From positions 1 to 35,594 of the forward strand of contig JANQRB010000110.1 of assembly GCA_028284775.1 (NCBI GenBank): a stretch of DNA of 35,594 nt, written 5' to 3'. Shown one piece after another: positions 25,394 to 34,103 of the stretch. A program made the translations under genes and the position numbers. Origin of the DNA: Candidatus Kapaibacterium sp. GTDB lineage: Bacteria; Bacteroidota; Ignavibacteria; Kapaibacteriales; UBA7675. The notes under the pieces were generated by a model that made no database searches, was not told the DNA's origin, and saw only the letters and a program-made list of their open reading frames with translations. How positions within the stretch are numbered: position 1 is the first letter of the stretch; each line of letters opens with the position of its first letter.

Positions 25394-26550
25394 TGCCGGT
25401 GATAGGTGAGCAGGTGACCCGGGAGTATCGCAAAATTATCCATGTAGACATGGACGCCTTTTACGCGTCTGTGGAACAGCGTGACAATCCCGCCTATCGC
25501 GGCAAACCGCTGGTTGTCGGCGGCAGTCCGACCGGCAGAGGTGTTGTAGCCGCCGCCAGCTACGAGGCCCGCAAGTACGGTATTCATTCTGCGATGCCGG
25601 CAAAAACCGCCGTGCGCCTATGCCCCCATGCTATCTTTGCAAGATCCCGCTTTCTCGTCTATCGCGAAGTTTCGGCTCAGATCAGGGCGATATTTTACGA
25701 GTTTACGGACCTCGTCGAACCGCTCTCACTCGATGAAGCCTTCCTGGACGTAAGTGAAGACAAACAGGGCATTCGTTCGGCAACACTGATCGCCCGCGAA
25801 ATTCGCCGCCGCATCAAGCAGGAAACCGAGCTGACAGCTTCAGCCGGCGTGGCCCACACAAAGTTTCTCGCCAAGGTGGCGTCGGATTTTGACAAACCCG
25901 ACGGGCTGACCGTGATTCTGCCAGAAGATGCCGTTGCCTTTATCGAGAAATTGCCGATACGTCGTTTCCCCGGCGTTGGCAAGGTAACCGAGCAGAAAAT
26001 GATCAAACTTGGTATTCGCAGCGGCGCCGATCTGAAAAGCTGGCCGCTGCCGAAGCTGAACAAGTATTTCGGCAAGGTAGGGCAATGGTACTACAACATT
26101 GCACGCGGCATCGACGAGCGACGAGTAAAGTCATCGCGAGAGCGAAAGTCGATCAGTAACGAACGTACCTTCGGCGTGGATCTGAGCACTACCGCAGAGA
26201 TGATGGACGCCATCCGGAAACTGGTTGATGAGCTGGCTCAATCCTGCCGCAAAAAAAACATTGCCGGACGAACGATTACCTTAAAAGTGCGTTACGCTAA
26301 CTTCGAGACGATTACCCGCAGTAAAACGCTGCCGCGAGCCGTAAATGATGCTTCGGCAATGATGGAGGTGCTGCGCGAACTGCTGCAAAAGAGCGAAGCC
26401 GGCGCTCGAACCGTGCGATTATTGGGCGTCGCTCTGGCAGGCCTTAGCGATAGCCGCGCGCAGGGATTGCGATACGAGCAGTTGTTTCTGCCCTTTCCCG
26501 AATATGCAAGCAAAAGCGGCGACTCCGACCAGCCGACTGCGGGAGCCTAA
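25393..26550 (+). CDS. dinB: DNA polymerase IV (Y family)
   Basis: A 385-residue translesion polymerase. The N-terminal motif IHVDMDAFYASVEQ carries the first catalytic Asp. VVAAASYEARKYGIHSAMP is the fingers block, and LSLDEAFLDV carries the catalytic Asp-Glu pair. FPGVGKVTEQKMIKLGI is the helix-hairpin-helix of the thumb. The C-terminal little-finger domain is complete, but no clear beta-clamp peptide is obvious. Several GTG starts are possible: 25393 overlaps the CHAP stop, while 25414 has an AGGTGAG just upstream and gives the more usual N-terminal length. No LexA-type box was recognised. Copies next to a CHAP amidase are not a combination I know. Confidence 0.95.
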   Translation: MPVIGEQVTREYRKIIHVDMDAFYASVEQRDNPAYRGKPLVVGGSPTGRGVVAAASYEARKYGIHSAMPAKTAVRLCPHAIFARSRFLVYREVSAQIRAIFYEFTDLVEPLSLDEAFLDVSEDKQGIRSATLIAREIRRRIKQETELTASAGVAHTKFLAKVASDFDKPDGLTVILPEDAVAFIEKLPIRRFPGVGKVTEQKMIKLGIRSGADLKSWPLPKLNKYFGKVGQWYYNIARGIDERRVKSSRERKSISNERTFGVDLSTTAEMMDAIRKLVDELAQSCRKKNIAGRTITLKVRYANFETITRSKTLPRAVNDASAMMEVLRELLQKSEAGARTVRLLGVALAGLSDSRAQGLRYEQLFLPFPEYASKSGDSDQPTAGA

Positions 26551-26954
26551 GTGTAGCTTTATCGCTTTCGATTGATATTCGCGGCCCACTGCCGCTGAGA
26601 GTCGCTTATCTCATGCAAAAGCTCTCTGTAGGGCGCGTTGCGTTCCATTCTCATTCCTGCGAGAACCCGAGCTCCAAGTATAGCTGCATCCGATCTGTGA
26701 CGCTGCTTGAACACAATTGCACATGTACGGACTATATAGTTCACCAGACCGCGGCAGTCTTCCTGGCAATTGCAATGTAAGCGGCCGGATTTGCCGCTGC
26801 TACATTGTGTCGGAGGGCTCAGCTTAAATGACATGACCAATCAGGCTGTTATCACGCCGTAAAATTCGTGTTAAAGCTCAAATTTGCCTTTTACGAATCC
26901 TCTGCAACGTGTATATTTGTTGGATTTTATTTGTACTGAATCCAAATAAAGATA
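26551..26954. other. Spacer between dinB and iron cassette
   Basis: About 400 bases. A minus-strand reading frame (26840-26559, 92 codons from its TTG, five Cys near the N-terminus) has passable composition but no ribosome binding site, family match or context, so I do not call it. The last 45 bases hold a possible -10 element and a palindrome, listed separately. Confidence 0.5.
26912..26950 (+). promoter_or_regulatory. Candidate promoter and operator palindrome of iron cassette
   Basis: TATATTTG (26912-26919) fits both a sigma70 -10 box and the Bacteroidota -7 element TAnnTTTG; a matching upstream box is not clear. Just downstream, TTTATTTG (26926-26933) and CAAATAAA (26943-26950) form a perfect 8-bp palindrome around 9 bases. 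An overlapping alternative is TTGGATT/AATCCAA (26920-26926, 26939-26945). The palindrome ends 4 bases before the first ATG, where a repressor or RNA fold would block expression. It does not match the classic Fur box. Confidence 0.45.
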
Positions 26955-27155
26955 ATGCCGAGATTTCTGCGTACTATGATGCTTTTGCTGTGGGCAAGTG
27001 CGGGGCTTGTGCTTCTCTCCTGTGAAGACGATCCTCTACTGGAGCCGCGAGAGAGTGACGATGGCGGTGGCAGTTACGGCATTATCAATCTTGATACCAC
27101 CGGGGCCTCAATTCCTACCATCCGGCAACAGGCTAAGAATCCGGAAGTGTACTAG
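26955..27155 (+). CDS. Small lipoprotein upstream of TonB receptor
   Basis: A 66-residue protein with a lipoprotein signal: basic start, hydrophobic run, lipobox LLSC with C23. The mature part is only 44 residues, acidic first (EDDPLLEPRESDD), then GGGSY and a polar end. The acidic stretch directly after the Cys is also seen in the DUF4856 lipoprotein downstream, which supports both being real. Its stop lies 19 bases before the receptor start. I recognise no family. It could be an accessory of the receptor or a remnant of a longer lipoprotein. There is no Shine-Dalgarno, and the leader is A/T-rich. Confidence 0.68.
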   Translation: MPRFLRTMMLLLWASAGLVLLSCEDDPLLEPRESDDGGGSYGIINLDTTGASIPTIRQQAKNPEVY

Positions 27156-27174
27156 CGACGAATCAGACGAGTCA

Positions 27175-29685
27175 ATGCACGTGAAGCGAATCCTGTTCCT
27201 GTCGATTATTCTGATGTTTGGATCAAGTCCAGATATGTTTTTGCTGGCCGCGGGCAGTCCATCCGGGCCGGAGCCACCGCTCGCCAGTGGCGGCATTCGC
27301 GGTCGTGTTATCGATGTTGAAAGCCAGCAGGCGCTTTCAGGGGCTACGATTATCGTCGAGCGCGAGGGCAGTATCGTCACCGGCGCCATTGCGGATAAGC
27401 GCGGCGACTTTAATATCCCGCGAGTCGAAGAAGGGCATGTGCGCCTGCGTGTTCGCTACCTCGGCTATGAAACGCATCAGCAAGACATTATTATCAGCGC
27501 GAACGAGACTCTTACACTGCAGATTGCCTTGCAGGCATCCCCTCACTATCACCGGCCGGTGGAAATTCTCGGCGATTCGCCGGAGGTATACCGCGAGCTG
27601 ACCGGCGCGGCACAAAAAATCGATCGAAAGAATCTTGAAGCCATTCGTCCGGTGGGCACCCAGGAGATACTGGAATACGTACCCGGCGTTCACGGTTTTG
27701 GTGACGACGGAATCGGCAATTCGCGTATCAGCATCGGCATCCGCGGCTTGAATCCGCGACGCAGCTCGCGAGTGCTTTTCCTGGAAGACGGCATCCCCAT
27801 TCAGCCGGCCATGTATGTGTATCCAAACATGTATTACAATCCGCCGGTCGAACGACTCGATGCTCTTGAAATAATCAAAGGCAGTGCCTCGATTTTACAC
27901 GGACCGCAAACTATGGGTGGCGTCATTAACTATGTAACTCGCCGGCCGCGCTCGGAACTGGGAGGCTTCACGAAGTTAAGTATCGGCACAAACGGCTATG
28001 CAAGTATTTTCAGCGAATTGGGTGGCTGGGGCAGTAAGACGCTGCGGCCCGAAATTCAACTACTGTATAAACGCGGCGACGGTTTTCGGGACAACAATTC
28101 GTTTGACCAGGTCAATGCGACTTTGAAACTCAATGTCACGCCCGACGAATCTTCGATGCTCTATGTCAAAGCCAATGTTAATTACGAAAATTCCCAGGCG
28201 ACATATACCGGCCTGACGGAGTATTCATTTCGGACCGATCCGACTTTCAATCCAAAAGAAGATGATAACTTCAAGGTGTTCCGAACGTCGCTCGATCTCA
28301 TCTACACCAACCAGGTCAGCGACAGGGCAATTGCGACGACGAAGGGCTATTTTGCCTACTTTGATCGCCGTTGGTGGCGTGAATACGACGTATTTGTGAA
28401 AGCCGGAAATTTTGACGGCCAAACTGTTGAACCGGTTCCCTACTTTGAAGTCGGCGATTTGATCCGCGTCGGCAACGACACCGACAATTTCGGGATTCTG
28501 CGCACATTTTATTCATTGGGTGTTGAGCACAGCTACGATTTCAACCACGATGTCTTCAGCGCCGAGGCGAATTTAGATTTCGGTGGACGTCTGCATTTCG
28601 AACGTTTTATCGACGATCGCCAGCAAGGCAATGCTGTCGATGCTCGCTCCGGCGTATACTTTGTTAAAGAGATGGACGACACCACCGAGGTAGTGACAAT
28701 TCTTGGGCAGAGTCATCACTACGAGACGATGGCGCTGTCCCTCTTTGCTCAGGAACGGCTTGCATTTGGCGACTTGACACTGCGCTTCGGCGCCCGTTTG
28801 GAGCTTTTTGAACAGGAGCGAATCGATCGACTTAACGGAGCTCGCTATCAGGATAAATCGAGCATTGCCTTTCTCCCGGGCCTGGGACTTAACTATCAGA
28901 TCGGTGAATTTAACCTGTACGGCGGCGTCCATCGGGGGTACACGCCACCCTCGAGCGGAACCTTAAAGGTTGTTAACTTCGGCGAAGACAGTGATGACGG
29001 CGGCCTGGATCTGAAATCCGAGAAGAGCTGGAATGTTGAGTTAGGGGCCCGAGGCGCCGGCAAATTTTTCGCCTTTGAGCTAACCGGTTTCTTTTTGACG
29101 ATCGAAGATATGGTTGCGGCAGCTCGCGGTACAGCATTCAAGAATCTGGGCCGCGTTGAGAATTATGGCCTTGAAGCGGGCGGGACGCTGGCTCTATCGC
29201 GCCTACAGGACTTTGTGCCCGATCTGCATTTTTCCTATACATACCTGCAAAGCGAAGTAAAAGAGGGCACGATCGAATCCGCCGTCATAGCCGGCGCCGA
29301 TGTAAACATTGCCGGCAATGAGCTACCGTATGCGCCGAGACATGCTCTCACGTTGGGTCTCGGCTATTCATTCGACTTCGGCCTGTCGCTGCGCTGCGAC
29401 CTGCGGCATCAGACACGGTCATTCAGCGACTTTGAAAACATTCTGAGAACAAACAATCGCGGCGATACCGGCCCGATTCCAGCGTATTCTATTCTCAATG
29501 CAACGGCTGCCTGGAAGATTGACGACACATGGCAGCTCGGACTCGCTGTCAAGAATGTCGCCGACGAAATTTACATAGCTTCGCGGCTGCACTCTTCGCC
29601 GCGGCAGCCCGAGGCTTCCGCCTCTTCCGGTATTCTCGTCGGTTCGCGCCGACAAGCAACTCTCAGCGTTAACTATCATTATTAA
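27175..29685 (+). CDS. FecA-like TonB-dependent receptor
   Basis: An 836-residue outer-membrane receptor. The ATG at 27175 is chosen because a typical signal peptide follows (MHVKRILFLSIILMF); the frame extends further upstream but runs through the small lipoprotein gene in another frame. Residues ~40-120 form a carboxypeptidase-regulatory-like domain (IRGRVIDVESQQALSGATI; YLGYETHQQDI). The plug domain covers ~135-265 (QEILEYVPGVHGFG; SIGIRGLNPRRSSRVLFLEDG; SASILHGPQTMGGVINYVTRR), whose last block is typical of FecA-type ferric-chelate receptors. The rest is a 22-strand-type barrel ending in an aromatic SVNYHY. Substrate is probably an iron chelate, by similarity and context. Confidence 0.92.
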   Translation: MHVKRILFLSIILMFGSSPDMFLLAAGSPSGPEPPLASGGIRGRVIDVESQQALSGATIIVEREGSIVTGAIADKRGDFNIPRVEEGHVRLRVRYLGYETHQQDIIISANETLTLQIALQASPHYHRPVEILGDSPEVYRELTGAAQKIDRKNLEAIRPVGTQEILEYVPGVHGFGDDGIGNSRISIGIRGLNPRRSSRVLFLEDGIPIQPAMYVYPNMYYNPPVERLDALEIIKGSASILHGPQTMGGVINYVTRRPRSELGGFTKLSIGTNGYASIFSELGGWGSKTLRPEIQLLYKRGDGFRDNNSFDQVNATLKLNVTPDESSMLYVKANVNYENSQATYTGLTEYSFRTDPTFNPKEDDNFKVFRTSLDLIYTNQVSDRAIATTKGYFAYFDRRWWREYDVFVKAGNFDGQTVEPVPYFEVGDLIRVGNDTDNFGILRTFYSLGVEHSYDFNHDVFSAEANLDFGGRLHFERFIDDRQQGNAVDARSGVYFVKEMDDTTEVVTILGQSHHYETMALSLFAQERLAFGDLTLRFGARLELFEQERIDRLNGARYQDKSSIAFLPGLGLNYQIGEFNLYGGVHRGYTPPSSGTLKVVNFGEDSDDGGLDLKSEKSWNVELGARGAGKFFAFELTGFFLTIEDMVAAARGTAFKNLGRVENYGLEAGGTLALSRLQDFVPDLHFSYTYLQSEVKEGTIESAVIAGADVNIAGNELPYAPRHALTLGLGYSFDFGLSLRCDLRHQTRSFSDFENILRTNNRGDTGPIPAYSILNATAAWKIDDTWQLGLAVKNVADEIYIASRLHSSPRQPEASASSGILVGSRRQATLSVNYHY

Positions 29686-29696
29686 GGAATTTTACA

Positions 29697-31055
29697 GTGG
29701 CACAGTCTCCTAGATCATTCAGAATGACGGTTCGGATGCAGCTTCGCAGTTTTTTGCTCCTGGCAATCGGCACCGTGCTGATATCCTGCAGCGACGACGA
29801 CGACCCGGTCGATCCCGGCGATTCCAATCCCGATATCGAGGTCCCGACGGCCTATAGCTTTGACAGTCGATTTGAGACAGGGCAGAGCAGTGTATCCTAT
29901 CCGGGGCAAACGGTGCGTAACCTCCTGATCCAGGATCTGAAGATTAAGATCGACGGCCTGGCCAAGGAAGGTGCACAGGCAATCAATGTTCAGGATTTGC
30001 TTAATCTCTACGAGTACAGTGATGACCTTAATCTGAGCACACTCACAACAGTCGGCGACGCAGCGCTTGCGGAAGCGCAGTATTCCGAAATGGCAAGGGG
30101 CAAGAATCTGGTTGGTAAAATTTCCGACGCGGTGGTTATCGGCACCGGGATGACGGCCGACGCCTTGATACGGGACTGGTTCAACAAAATTGCGGCTAAT
30201 TCTGCCGATTCCGAGAAGCTGGGGACTGCCGCCGTCTATACGGATGACGACAACGTCGATATGACCCAAATGGTTAACAAACTCCTCCTGGGCGCCGTTG
30301 CCTACTACCAGGGAACAGGTGTTTATCTGAATGGCTTGCTGGATCAGGACAACAGTCAGGCGCGGCAGAATGACGGCGCGGAGGCCGATCCCTATACGGC
30401 AATGGAGCACTTCTGGGACGAAGCCTTCGGTTACTATGGCGCGGCACGCGATTATGCTTCGTACTCCGACGATGACCTCGCGGGCAAAATTCAGGGCGGG
30501 GTTGCCCCCTTTGCCCGCGACGCCAATGGCGATAATCTGATTGACTTCAGGTGGGAGTATAATTTCGGTTTCTCGCGCAACGCAGGTAAGCGGGACAACG
30601 GCGGTACCGGCGTCGACTTCAGCAAAACGGTATTCGATGCAATCCTCGGCGGCCGGACGGCGATCAGCAACCAGGGAAGTGTTGCTGATATCACTGAATT
30701 CCGGCGCGTTTTCGCCGAGAACTGGGAAAATGTAATCGCGGCAACGGTTGTTCATTACGTAAATGAAACAATGGCGGATGTCGCTAAAGTCGATTCGCCC
30801 GAAGCCAACCAGACGAACTTAAACAAGCACTGGGCGGAAATGCGCGCATTTACGATGGCATTGCAATACAATCCCTTCAAAAAAATCAGCGATTCCCAGC
30901 TTAACGAGCTGGCTGCAATTATGACAATGAAACCGCCGACCGTCAGCCCGAACGACACCGGCGCATATCAGGGATTTTTGCAGGCCTATGGCCGGGTTAA
31001 ATCCGTCCTGCAGCAAGCCTATGGCTTCTCCGATGCAAACATGGAATCCTGGTAA
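29697..31055 (+). CDS. DUF4856 (imelysin-like) lipoprotein
   Basis: A 452-residue lipoprotein beginning at GTG, with AAGGA 8 bases upstream. The signal ends in VLISC (C31), followed by an Asp-rich spacer. The body matches DUF4856: TAYSFDSRFETGQSSVSYPGQTVRN, reported here only as its pattern YSF-x-VSY-GQT-R, then YTAMEHFWDEAFGYYGAARDYA and a Trp/Arg-rich DFRWEYNFG block. In Bacteroidota such proteins are found with imelysin-type and TonB iron-uptake genes, so a surface or periplasmic role in iron capture is likely but unproven. It lies 11 bases after the receptor stop, clearly in one operon. Confidence 0.88.
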   Translation: MAQSPRSFRMTVRMQLRSFLLLAIGTVLISCSDDDDPVDPGDSNPDIEVPTAYSFDSRFETGQSSVSYPGQTVRNLLIQDLKIKIDGLAKEGAQAINVQDLLNLYEYSDDLNLSTLTTVGDAALAEAQYSEMARGKNLVGKISDAVVIGTGMTADALIRDWFNKIAANSADSEKLGTAAVYTDDDNVDMTQMVNKLLLGAVAYYQGTGVYLNGLLDQDNSQARQNDGAEADPYTAMEHFWDEAFGYYGAARDYASYSDDDLAGKIQGGVAPFARDANGDNLIDFRWEYNFGFSRNAGKRDNGGTGVDFSKTVFDAILGGRTAISNQGSVADITEFRRVFAENWENVIAATVVHYVNETMADVAKVDSPEANQTNLNKHWAEMRAFTMALQYNPFKKISDSQLNELAAIMTMKPPTVSPNDTGAYQGFLQAYGRVKSVLQQAYGFSDANMESW

Positions 31056-31084
31056 GCATCGCCATAGCCAAAACGAGTTTTGCG

Positions 31085-31119
31085 CAGCTGGTGGAGAGCA
31101 ATTCTCCGCCGGCTGTTTT
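31085..31119 (+). terminator. Strong intrinsic terminator after DUF4856 gene
   Basis: CAGCTGGTGGAGA (31085-31097) pairs with TCTCCGCCGGCTG (31103-31115) over 13 bp, two of them G-U, with the 5-base loop GCAAT, followed by TTTTGCTTT. This is the best terminator in the window. It ends the iron cassette and lies only about 20 bases before the next GTG start. Confidence 0.85.
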
Positions 31120-31138
31120 GCTTTAACAGGGGAAGTCA

Positions 31139-32575
31139 GTGCCGGCTAACTTTCGACCGACCGACAGTAAAGTACTTGTAGCCCACCTGCTGCTTGCCCT
31201 TGCCTGCCTGGTGTCGCGACTGATCTCGTCGATCTACTATATTGAAGATACGGACAGCCTTCGATTCGCACTTGCTCTCATTGACTATGACGTAACGAAT
31301 CTGCAACCGCACTTTCCGGGCTACCCTTTGTTTTGTTTCGTCGGTCGGCTGTTGTATCTGCTGCTTGACTCGTATGCGCTGGCATTTGCAGTAATGGGAG
31401 CCGCCGCCACTTATCTCCTTGTCGTATTTTCGCTGCGGCTGGCGGGTGTGAAGTTAACTTCGCCGGCCGGCGCCCTTATCGCGATCTTCCTGTTTCTGAA
31501 TCCCCTGTTGTGGCTGATGAGCAATCGCTATATGCCGGATCTCGCGGCCACAGCGCTTGCCGTAGCCGCGTTGTCATATCTGTGTGACAGCGTTCGCGGA
31601 CTGCGTGGTCAGGCCATTGGGATGCTGCTGGTAGGACTGTTGGCAGGCCTGAGACTTTCTTGCCTTCCGCTATTGCTTTTGCCGGTAATCTGGGTGCTTG
31701 CAAAGAGTCCGCGTCGCGTAGCCCTCTCCGGGGCACTTGTACTGGGAATACTCGTCTGGCTGCTTCCATTGATTGCTGTGACAGGCTGGGAGCAACTGCT
31801 TGCGGCCGGCTTGCGGCAAACGGAAGGCCACTTTAAGGAATTCGGCGGAACGCTCGTTACAGAACCCGATCTGGGACGGCGCCTGCTTCATTTGTTCCAG
31901 TCGCTCTTGGCTGACGGTATGGGAATGTATTGGCCGGGAAGGGCGCTGCCGACACTCGTCGTCTCCGCCGGGCTGATTATACTCGCAGCTGCCGCCGGCA
32001 AAGCAATTACATCGCTTGCGGTTAAGGACAGACAACGCCTGGGCCTGCTGCTTGCGGCGGCCGTCGTTTACGCCTGCTGGATCTTTTTTTTCCAGAATGT
32101 CATCTACAAAAGCAGGCATGTTTTGCCATTGCTGCCATTGCTGATAATAGCGCTGGGCTATGGTGCTCGTGGCCTGCTGCAATATCATAAACTTGCCGCT
32201 GCGGCAGTCCTTGTGCTTTTCGTCGGCGGCACCGCGATTGTGACGACGACACTCGTCCGGCAGCATAAACAACCGACTGCCGTTGCGCAGATCCTAAACT
32301 ATCTGCGTAGTCAGAACTCTGCCAACCCAAGCATTGTAAGTGTTGACCTGGTGCGTTATTATCTTGAAGCACAGGGCCTCAAAGCCCGCTTCATCAGCGT
32401 GGCTCCGGGCATGCCGCCCGATTTATCGCATTGGCGCAAGAGCGACGGGCCATTGTATGTGATCGGCAGGCAAAAGCTCGGCAGAATGCCGGAGCCGGTC
32501 GAAAGTCGGGTGTTTTACCATAATCCTTATGTTAACCGAATGTGGGCTGAGATAGCTCTGCAAAAATTTGAATGA
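31139..32575 (+). CDS. GT-C family membrane glycosyltransferase
   Basis: A 478-residue multispanning membrane protein with about ten hydrophobic segments. Acidic residues in the first outer loop (IEDTDSLRFALAL) and the following HFPGYPLF fit the GT-C fold (ArnT/PMT/GT39-like), whose members move sugars from polyprenyl-phosphate donors to lipid or protein acceptors on the periplasmic side. The soluble C-terminal ~90 residues form a small domain. The GTG start has a good ribosome binding site, AGGGGA. The upstream terminator means it needs a promoter very close to its start, or read-through. An FAD protein follows 54 bases later. Donor and acceptor are unknown. Confidence 0.85.
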   Translation: MPANFRPTDSKVLVAHLLLALACLVSRLISSIYYIEDTDSLRFALALIDYDVTNLQPHFPGYPLFCFVGRLLYLLLDSYALAFAVMGAAATYLLVVFSLRLAGVKLTSPAGALIAIFLFLNPLLWLMSNRYMPDLAATALAVAALSYLCDSVRGLRGQAIGMLLVGLLAGLRLSCLPLLLLPVIWVLAKSPRRVALSGALVLGILVWLLPLIAVTGWEQLLAAGLRQTEGHFKEFGGTLVTEPDLGRRLLHLFQSLLADGMGMYWPGRALPTLVVSAGLIILAAAAGKAITSLAVKDRQRLGLLLAAAVVYACWIFFFQNVIYKSRHVLPLLPLLIIALGYGARGLLQYHKLAAAAVLVLFVGGTAIVTTTLVRQHKQPTAVAQILNYLRSQNSANPSIVSVDLVRYYLEAQGLKARFISVAPGMPPDLSHWRKSDGPLYVIGRQKLGRMPEPVESRVFYHNPYVNRMWAEIALQKFE

Positions 32576-32629
32576 TTCCTTGAGTTAACAACTCATTGTC
32601 GGCACTTTCAACAAAGAGTAGAAGATGTA

Positions 32630-34006
32630 ATGGAAGCAGAGCAGAAGGCTGAGAAGGCGAGAATGCATATTCTGGGCGGCGGACCGGCGGGACTGGCTTT
32701 TGCCTGGTACGCCCGGCAGGCGGGGCATTCTTTCCGATTATTCGAGGCGGCTTCGGAACTTGGCGGCAATGCCCGTACACTGCGCTGCGGATCGTTTGGC
32801 ATCGATACCGGCGCACACCGTCTGCATGATCGTGACGCTGCCTCCAGCGCCCTTTTCCGCGCTTTACTTGGGGATGATTTGCTGACCGTCGACGCACCCA
32901 GCCAGATCGTTCACGAAGGACGATTGATCGATTTTCCGCTCTCGCCGCTTAACATTGCACGGAATTTACCTTTCTCGACGTTCTTGCGAATTGCGCGAGA
33001 AAACCTGGGACGGCATCCAAACAAAGACCGGGTGCCGACAAACTTCTACGAGCGCGCCGTTGACACCTATGGCGCTAAATTGGCGTCGATGTTTTTGTTA
33101 AACTATTCCGAAAAGCTCTGGGGGTTGCCATGTGATAAGCTTGCCTTGCGCATTGCCGGTAAGCGTCTTCAGGGGCTCACGATCAGTACGCTTATCAAAG
33201 AAGCATTTCTGGGGAAACGCGCCAAGACTTCCCATCTGGACGGCAGCTTTTACTACCCCCGGTACGGCATCGGCCAGTTGTTTCAACGAATCGAGGAAAA
33301 GCTCGACGGCGCTTCGATTCGCAAAACAGCGCGGATTACGGCGCTCCATGCTGTCGGAAACAGGATTGCCGACATCGAGATTAACGGTCGTGAGACCATC
33401 GCCGTCGACGAACTCGTTTCAAGTTTGCCTTTGACCCTTATGCTGAAGATACTGCGTCCCGCGCCGCCGGATGAGTTGCTCGCAATCGCGAACTCGCTGC
33501 GTTTTCGTCATCTGCGCCTGGCCGTCTTTATGCTCAAGCGGGAGCAGTTTAGTCCTAATGCCTCACTGTATTTTCCATCGGCGGAAGTGCCCTTCACCCG
33601 AATTTATGAACCACGCAACCGCAGTGCCGCCCTGGCGCCGTCTGGACAGACAGCAATCGCCGTTGAGCTGCCATGCTTTCGTGACGACCAGATTTGGCGC
33701 GCCGATGCCGCAAAGCTGCGTTCGATCGTGGAAGAACATCTGCTCCGCAATTCATTGCTTGAAGCTGATGAAATAATTGATTTCGCCGCCTTTGCCATTC
33801 CATTTGCCTATCCCGTGCTCGCCACTGACTTCGATGCGAAATCCGCCCGCTTGCTGGAGTATTTGCAGCGTTTTCGCAACCTGCATATCTTGGGGCGCAG
33901 TGCGCTGTTCGAGTACACCCATATTCACGATCTGTTTCGGCAGGCCAGGGAGTTGCTGGGGGAGCTGTCTTTACCTGAAGCTGATGTTCTGCAGCATCGA
34001 CCGTAA
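32630..34006 (+). CDS. FAD-dependent amine-oxidase/UDP-galactopyranose mutase-like protein
   Basis: A 458-residue flavoprotein. The dinucleotide-binding loop is HILGGGPAGLAFAWYARQAG, followed by the second FAD block ELGGNARTL and DTGAHRLH. The pattern NYSEKLWGLPCDKL and YYPRYGIGQLFQRIEE resembles a group of amine-oxidase/UGM/protoporphyrinogen-oxidase-like proteins found near sugar-modification genes. The C-terminal FAD block is HILGRSALFEYTHIHD. Start may be at 32630 or at the Met 33 bases later (32663), which has AAGG upstream and begins right at the Rossmann strand. With the GT-C neighbour it may work on polyprenyl-linked sugars; this is inference. Confidence 0.85.
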   Translation: MEAEQKAEKARMHILGGGPAGLAFAWYARQAGHSFRLFEAASELGGNARTLRCGSFGIDTGAHRLHDRDAASSALFRALLGDDLLTVDAPSQIVHEGRLIDFPLSPLNIARNLPFSTFLRIARENLGRHPNKDRVPTNFYERAVDTYGAKLASMFLLNYSEKLWGLPCDKLALRIAGKRLQGLTISTLIKEAFLGKRAKTSHLDGSFYYPRYGIGQLFQRIEEKLDGASIRKTARITALHAVGNRIADIEINGRETIAVDELVSSLPLTLMLKILRPAPPDELLAIANSLRFRHLRLAVFMLKREQFSPNASLYFPSAEVPFTRIYEPRNRSAALAPSGQTAIAVELPCFRDDQIWRADAAKLRSIVEEHLLRNSLLEADEIIDFAAFAIPFAYPVLATDFDAKSARLLEYLQRFRNLHILGRSALFEYTHIHDLFRQARELLGELSLPEADVLQHRP

Positions 34007-34103
34007 GTAGGCCTTGCGAATGATGCGCAGCAAGCCGGGACAGTATTGTTACATCAACATGTAGGTACATTAAGAATTATCCGAACAGGATGCAGGGAGG
34101 CCA

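Noticed and set aside
26559..26840. Minus-strand frame with five Cys between dinB and the iron cassette
   Set aside because: Composition is passable, but there is no start signal, family match or context. Conservation in relatives would be needed.
26998..27174. Upstream extension of the TonB receptor frame
   Set aside because: The extension overlaps the small lipoprotein gene and would bury the signal peptide; the ATG at 27175 restores a normal one.
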